A stretch of 64,000 bases of DNA from Micropterus salmoides (Eukaryota; Chordata; Actinopteri; Centrarchiformes; Centrarchidae). The notes beneath the pieces were generated by a model that saw nothing but the letters and a program-made list of their open reading frames with translations, was not told the origin of the DNA and did no database searches. The stretch is taken from positions 5,098,122 through 5,162,121 of the forward strand of contig NW_024041373.1 in assembly GCF_014851395.1 (NCBI RefSeq), in the 5' to 3' direction. Below, piece by piece: positions 58,181 through 64,000 of this stretch (the first letter of the stretch is position 1; each line of letters opens with the position of its first letter). A program made the position numbers and the translations under genes.

Positions 58181-58344
58181 GTCATAGTTACCCAACAAAG
58201 GTTGTGGTCAAGGGCAACTGGACTCGGTTGAAGATACTTTCTAGAAGAGGTTTCTATTCAGGCTTCTTACAGAGGGAGGATTGAAGTGAGAGCATTGTGA
58301 TGTCAGGTGTGACTGCAGCAGACCTGCTCTGTTTTTGCATGTAA

Positions 58345-58580
58345 ATGCTCCGTATTTGTATAGCGCCTTTCTAGTCTTTTCGACCACTCAAAGCGCTTTT
58401 AAACTACATCTGCATTCACCATTCAGTCACATTTATACACTGAGCCTAAGTGCTCAAACAGAAACTAACATTCACACACATTCATACACTGGCGGAACAG
58501 CCGCCAGGGGCAATTTGGGGTTCAGTATCTTGCCCAAGGACACTTCGACATGCAGCTTGAAGGAGTCGGGGATTCACTAG
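58345..58580 (+). repeat. Dispersed teleost repeat
   Basis: GTATAGCGCCTTTCTAGTCT through TCTTGCCCAAGGACACTTCG is a very common fish interspersed sequence. A short MITE-like end follows at ~58680-58800. Confidence 0.65.
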
Positions 58581-58882
58581 ACCTTATAATGCAATATTCA
58601 AATCTGTATTGAGTGAATTTAAAAAGATAGATTGCTTTTTGTTTTTGTTTTTGTTTTTGCTTTGATTTTTAAAACCAGGTACTTTTTTTACGTTTACTTG
58701 AGTAGGTTTATACTGGATGACTTTTATTTGAGTAAAATTTTTCATGTGCTATCTGTACTTGTACTTAAGTATGAAAATTTAGTACTTCTTCCACCACTGG
58801 CAGTTGCTAGCTCCAGGAGTACTGTTTTAATATGCCGGCTCACCGTATGAGCAGGGAACATTTAGGTAACAGAGCCTGAACA

Positions 58883-59345
58883 TGTCAGTGTCATGATTAG
58901 CTGAGTGCAGTATCAGGAAACTGAATAGTGGACCCAAATGCAGACATATTCAAGGAATATGCTGTTCAGGGGGTTTATTGAAGCTAAACAAGTACAAACA
59001 AAAGTAACATACCATCAACGAAAAATAGTCCAAACAAGGCAGATGATCCAAAAGAAATAATCCTACAGTCCAAATAAAGGTAAATCCAAACAGGGAAGAA
59101 GTAATCCAAATCACAGAACCAAGACCAGGAGAACAGTGAACAAGGTATAGGCAGAACACTCAACATAAGACGATGATACCACAAAGACAGAACAGAACTG
59201 ACGGCTTAAATACACAGGCAAACAAGCAGGGAGGGAGTGCACAGGTGAAGACATGAGGAACTTATTTGGCACAGCAGACACACAGTGAAACAGGGCAAAA
59301 TGAATCAAGAAGGCAAGAAACCATGAAAGCAAATCGAATCAGATC
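58883..59345 (-). repeat. LTR-like repeat, third family member
   Basis: Carries the minus-strand signature CTGCATTTGGGTCC (58944-58931) and TCAATAAACC (58981-58972) shared with the solo LTRs at 13522 and 35214. The ends are not resolved; a GAACA at 58878-58882 might be one flank. Confidence 0.55.
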
Positions 59346-59399
59346 GGAGTAAAGAATTCACTAAAATGACCATAAACACAAGCAGCCAAATACATAAAC

Positions 59400-59475
59400 C
59401 AAGCTGGATGGTACAGCGGCAGTATTGTTGCCCTTTGAACAGCAGGAGTGGGGTTCAAATCCAGCTCAGGGGCAG
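59400..59475 (+). repeat. tRNA-derived SINE head
   Basis: A-box-like GATGGTACAGCGG (59408-59420) and B-box-like GGTTCAAATCC (59452-59462) are spaced as in tRNA genes. Confidence 0.5.
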
Positions 59476-59798
59476 CCTCTAGCACAGTTACTCAAGCATA
59501 GACAGTAATGTAGTACAATCAAGCTCGCAAACATCTCTCCAGAGCTCCCAACTGCTTTTTAGGAGCAATAAGCAAGACATTAATAAACTCAAAAAGATTC
59601 AATGATGAGATCTCATCTGTTACTTTCATTTATCCTATTGTAATCTCAATTCAGTATCCATTTGTCTTACCTAAGTCTCAAAACCTCAATCTCTCTTCAT
59701 CTCATCCTTTTCTCGTAAGGGGTTTTAGGAGCAACAATTCAGATTGGAGTGATCTCAAAAAGATATACTATTGAGATCTTAGTGTTTTCTCAAGAGAT

Positions 59799-60264
59799 GT
59801 CTGAATATATGGAATGGAAGTCTGAATATAGTGAATGAAAGTCTGAATAAATTGAATGGAAGTCTGAATATAGTGAATGAAAGTCTGACTATAGTGAATG
59901 AAAGTCTGACTATAGTGAATGAAAGTCTGAATATAGTGAATGAAAGTCTGAATAAATTGAATGGAAGTCTGAATATAGTGAATGAAAGTCTGAATATACT
60001 GAATGAAAGTCTGAATAAATGAATGAAGTCTGAATAAAGTGAATGGAAGTCTGAATATAGTGAATGAAAGTCTGAATATAGTGAATGAAAGTCTGAATAT
60101 ATTGAATGAAAGTCTGAATATAGTGAATGAAAGTCTGAATAAATTGAATGGAAGTCTGAATATAGTGAATGAAAGTCTGACTATAGTGAATGAAAGTCTG
60201 AATATAGTGAATGAAAGTCTGAATAAATTGAATGGAAGTCTGAATATATGGAATGAAAGTCTGA
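59799..60264. repeat. 21-bp minisatellite, about 22 copies
   Basis: The unit is close to GAATGAAAGTCTGAATATAGT, with variants GGAAGTCTGAATAAATT. Because 21 is divisible by three, long frames stay open on both strands (a 7-residue NESLNIV unit forward, an IQTFIHY unit in reverse). The array resumes at 61031-61040 and 61671-61757 after two insertions. Confidence 0.92.
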
Positions 60265-61030
60265 GGGGGCTACCTGTAGTTTGGTTCATTTGGTCTGAAC
60301 CAAGTGAAAAAAATTATATTGAATGATGATTTTAGTTCTGGTCCGGTTCATGTTCACACTGCAGTTTTACAAACGAACCAAGAGAAGTAAACATGACGTT
60401 ACACAGACTTACAGGTAACTTGGTGATTGGACAGCTTTGGCGATTGTTATCCTGCATCATCAGGACCCACGTGGGGAAATCAAACTCCAGTGACTGATAG
60501 AAGTTTATGCAGAACTGTACTGCTTCTGATCTGTATCGCTAAGAGCTCACCAAGTAATAATTTATTAAAAGCATTATTAGTTATGTTAGACAGCAGATCG
60601 ACCGCATAGCCTGTTATGAATAATAACGTAGAAACAGGAAATGTACAGTAATAATTTGGGGCTTATTTGCCTATAGTATACTGTAGTATTGCTGTCACAC
60701 ATGTTTTATGGACTTAATGAACTGACAGGGTAAACGGAATACTACTTGCCCTCTTTTTTTAACAGATTTTAATCTATTAATCAGGGAAATACCCGCGCTG
60801 ACAAGCAGGCTATACCTTATAAAATGATTTTCATAAACATAGCGGCTCATACATATCAATTATAAGATTGCTTAAAGAGGTGGTCTCGGTACGCTTGTTT
60901 GGTCCATTTTGGTGCGCACCCGAGTGCGATTGCTACATTCACACCTGCCCAAACGAACCGCACCAAGGGGGAAAAAAACAAACTCTAGTGCGATTCAACC
61001 AAACTAGATGAGGCAGGTGTGAAAGCATCC
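60265..61030. mobile_element. Non-autonomous DNA transposon (MITE-like) inside minisatellite
   Basis: The 21-bp array stops at CTGA|GGGGGCTACCTG and resumes at CTGAATAAATG. The interior has GTTTGGTTCATTTGGTC near one end and inverted-type CCAAACGAACCGCACC and CAACCAAACTAG near the other, typical of a fish MITE family. No coding region. Confidence 0.6.
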
Positions 61031-61040
61031 TGAATAAATG

Positions 61041-61670
61041 GGCTGTGTTCGAAACGGGCTAAACTGCTGTCTCAGAAGGTGTCTAACAGGACAGCGAGGC
61101 ATCGAGTGCTGTTCGAAACTGCTCGAACGATCTCTTCCTGTCTCCTGAGATGCTTTCAAGCTGCCCCAGTAATGGCCAGTTTTGATGGCAGCATCAATGA
61201 TGACTTGATGCTGACTATTACCCAGGAAGCAGCGCGTCTGCGGCCGCCGGAGCTTTCGAAAACTGGTCAAGATGGCAGACAAACGAGCCGAATTTGTACA
61301 CAAGTTTTTAAAGGTTTTTAGTAGTTTTTAGCGGTTTTCTCGCTTCGATTTTTGAAAATCTAGCGAGAACTAAACACAGAACTATCATATTAGCCCGTGA
61401 CTGTAACCAACCAAGTTTGTTCAGTATGATTTCTGAGGCGTCTGTTTCAGTAGCTAGTTAGCTTATGCTAAGGCTAGCGTCTCTTCTGACAAACAGAAGA
61501 GACGCAAGACGGCGTGCTGATGTCACACGTTGCCGTAAGTGCTGCCCTGGAAGGCTGTTCGAAACTAATGTAAACAGAGCTGCCTTCACTTGAAAGTGAT
61601 GCCTTCTGAGGCAGCTGTCTATTACGGTATCGAGGCAGTGAGGCAACAGCCTTCCGTTTCGAACACAGCC
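61041..61670. mobile_element. TIR transposon with 17-bp perfect ends and ATG duplication
   Basis: GGCTGTGTTCGAAACGG (61041-61057) is perfectly repeated inverted at 61654-61670. ATG flanks both sides (61038-61040, 61671-61673), a 3-bp target duplication within the minisatellite. Additional GTTCGAAAC copies lie inside (61113, 61558). It is related by TIR to 14960-16449 and is non-coding. Confidence 0.78.
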
Positions 61671-61812
61671 ATGGAATGAAAGTCTGGATATATTGAATGG
61701 AAGTCTGAATATATGGCATGAAAGTCTATATTCAGACTTTGATTCCATATATTCAGATGGATAAACTTCATATATATATATTATTTCCTAAACGGCATGT
61801 CATAAAATATAT

Positions 61813-61888
61813 ATAGAGATATAGATATAGATAGATAGATAGATATATAGATATAGATATAGATAGATAGATAGATATAGATAGATAT
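61813..61888. repeat. (GATA)n microsatellite
   Basis: GATA and ATAGATATA repeats. Confidence 0.9.
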
Positions 61889-62809
61889 GTCAAAAGGGGA
61901 AATTTGGATCAATATTCAATATATAGTGGACACTAGGCTGTTAAAGAGCCCATTTCCACCATGAAAAAAAGATGAAAAGTTAGACATGATAGAAGTCAAA
62001 TTACTCATGATGACTCAAAATTAAAATTTTCTAAATCATGAATTTGACTTTAACCCTCCGAAGTCGAGGTATATTTGGGTGATTTTAGCAGACTTTCTGT
62101 GCATTTCTTTTTGTCTTTGCTTAGCATGTTTTATGTGGGCTAACCACATGCATAGTATCCTTTGTTTTAGTACAATTTACTAAGTATGACTCATTATCAG
62201 TTTGTCAATTTAAGAAAGTATTAAGCTGCCAAGAATCCAAAAATAAAAAAATGACACAGGCACCTATACAAATCTACAAATCATTGGTGATAATCACTCA
62301 AAATATTATTATAGTTCAAGATTTAACAGTTCAAAGTTGTAGAAAATATTGTTTAACTATTTATACACACAAACAGAGCAGAAAAATGTAAGACTATCAT
62401 TGAAAGTCTCTGCATGCCTGTAAACTGTGATCTATAAAATGAGATACTGCATCAAAGCCCTGTGTCAGTACTCTGAAGTGATTTTCTCTCTCTACATAAT
62501 ATTTAAAGTTAAAGTACTACAAATAAAACATGCTTAGTGCATTCACCTATGAATAGACGGATTAGTAAATCACTCTTGGTCAGAGCAATACTCTATATAT
62601 ACTGCTGAACATAGATTTACATCAAATGAAGTCTGGGATATATTTAACAAATGTTTCTTTTTCTCTCTGCATTGACCCTAAAATATTCAATGTTCCTCTT
62701 GAACTGCCATAATGAAAATTTAAGTTTAATGGATTGATTGTGGTTTGATGATCAACAAATTTAATTTTTTTTTTAATGGTGAAAAACCCAATTTCTGTTT
62801 CGTAGATCC
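61889..62809. other. No gene seen
   Basis: AT-rich sequence. TTAACCCTCCGAAG at 62052-62065 resembles a piggyBac-type end, but no partner was found. Confidence 0.4.
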
Positions 62810-62990
62810 CTGAGTGTTTGTACTTTTGTCGTTCGAAGTGATTGTGGACTGAATCTATTCTTTGGTTTCTGGACTGGTGCACAGATGAAAGCGCTGCTCT
62901 GTGGGAGCACACCCTGAGCTGCTCCATGGAAATACGCTGGCTGAGATTCAGTGCCTTGCTCAAGGGTCTTTGTTGATCCACATATATGCT
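62810..62990 (-). repeat. Dispersed teleost repeat
   Basis: The minus-strand CCTTGAGCAAGGCACTGAAT and the following GTGTGCTCCCACAGAGCAGC are widespread fish repeat words. Confidence 0.5.
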
Positions 62991-63011
62991 GAGTGGCCTT
63001 TTCTCTCTTCC

Positions 63012-63893
63012 CTAGCCACTGGAATATTTCAGTCCATCCTTTGAAGCAACAGTGACACCAGTGACTCCATATCCATCATGCAGAAGGAGTTGTAAATATT
63101 TACAAAGATTGTCAAACCACAAACCACTGATGACAGCTGAGATGAAAGAGTTGGTGCAGGCATAGAGCAAAGGAAAGAAAAGGATGACACATAACATAGT
63201 AGCAGAGGTTACGGTCCCAGAGGTAAAGTCCGGTGTAATAAGTGAGAGGTCCAACATAACCATCACCGGGGGGTTTTCCAATTGGTAGTTAATGCTTTGA
63301 GGATAAATGATATCGCGAATCTCTGCTGACAGGCTCTGACACACTGAATCTAGCTTTAACAGCTTTTATAGATTACATCTTTAAATTAATTCCTTCACAA
63401 ACACATTGAATTACAATATCTCAAATTATCGTTGACATGTTAATTTTTTTATGAGTAACTCTCTCCTCAAACTTACTAAAGTACAGTACAGTATTCGTCT
63501 TGTTAAACTTAATTTTTGCTCTCTAGTGATTAAAATGATGTTCGAGATGAAGCTATTACCCCATATTATTACTGCCCCCAGCACAAAGACAGCTTAGATA
63601 TACTTGTGCCTCCTCTCAATGATCCAACCAAATCATAAACTCTCTTGCTCTCCATCTCTCTTCACAACTGAAATCACAGACTAAAATTCTCATATATCAC
63701 TAAATGGATTATTGAATAGCCAAGACGATGCTAAAGGGTTACCCAGTGCGTTGAAAAGCAATGCTTGATGGGTCTTGAGAGTCCCCAAGTAACGAGGTGG
63801 GAGCAAGAATGTGTTGTAGACTGCAGTGGGTTTATCATTGAAAACAGCTGCCTGATGGAAATGAGGATAATTAGAGCAGTGACACTGCATCAC
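63012..63893 (-). other. Two unassigned open stretches, possible host exons
   Basis: The minus-strand frame 63344-63012 (110 codons) has one strong hydrophobic segment, TMLCVILFFPLLYACTNSF. A second frame, 63893-63690 (67 codons), is Cys/His-rich at its start (MMQCHCSNYPHFHQ). Neither resembles a family I know. They could be parts of one gene or chance frames; the region right of 63893 has no further signal. Confidence 0.25.
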
Positions 63894-64000
63894 GGTAAAG
63901 TTGTCGGCCGTGAAATTTAAAACAATGAGCTGATGAAAGGTGCCAAAGAGGCATTGTAGAGCTGAGGGGAACTGTCACAGTTGATCTAGTGTTGAGATAA

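Noticed and set aside
59768..60326. Repeat proteins on both strands
   Set aside because: They are forced by a 21-bp repeat without stops; no start context, exon structure or homology.
62052..62080. Second piggyBac end (TTAACCCTCC)
   Set aside because: No inverted partner or transposase nearby; ten bases are not enough.
63012..63344. Olfactory-type GPCR fragment
   Set aside because: Only one hydrophobic segment and no receptor signature motif.

Overview
This window reads as teleost fish genomic DNA, probably from a spiny-rayed fish. It is eukaryotic: there are spliced exons, tRNA-derived SINEs and AATAAA signals, and no bacterial operon architecture. The transposable-element mix is typical of teleosts: an epsilon/gamma-like endogenous retrovirus, Ty3/gypsy, L2- and L1/Tx1-type LINEs, PIF/Harbinger, Tc1, piggyBac, and hAT/ZMYM-like pieces. 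No intact host gene was found. The only host-like coding remnants are broken 5' exons of an immunoglobulin-superfamily receptor (SLAM/CD48-like), present in two duplicated segments. Two runs of exactly 500 N are assembly gaps.

Layout. Positions 1-11510 hold a minus-strand endogenous retrovirus cut by the window edge: 5' LTR, tRNA-Arg primer site, a 2.1-kb leader, then gag, pro, pol and env with several frameshifts and stops. It sits inside a minus-strand LINE ORF1, which is also split by a plus-strand LINE 3' end. Positions 13522-20235 hold a solo LTR, a SINE-like piece, a TIR transposon with 3-bp target duplications, a truncated LINE, and a Harbinger element with a convergent Myb-like partner gene. 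A 5'-LTR-bearing but 3'-truncated gypsy element follows (20236-23676), then a gap and a gap-truncated Tc1 (24805-25889). Positions 27472-30651 form a very large inverted repeat. Positions 31590-41130 contain a degenerate tandem duplication of the Ig-receptor 5' region, with a second solo LTR inside the first copy. Positions 41361-49100 are LINE and hAT fragments around the second gap. Positions 54287-56530 carry a piggyBac transposase gene (minus strand) preceded by a 1.1-kb minisatellite and a five-copy CCAAT array. The window ends with repeats, including a 21-bp minisatellite interrupted by two DNA transposons.

Three points stand out. (1) The retroviral Env surface protein contains what looks like a complete V-type immunoglobulin domain, and the segment between protease and reverse transcriptase has the two HxT motifs and layout of a 2H phosphoesterase. 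Either would be an unusual domain for a retrovirus. (2) The minisatellite upstream of the piggyBac gene carries 16 copies of a palindrome, 12 of them perfect matches to the estrogen-response-element consensus GGTCAnnnTGACC. (3) The piggyBac gene has a 249-bp intron that is in frame and free of stops (exitron-like). All functional statements are inferred from sequence alone.
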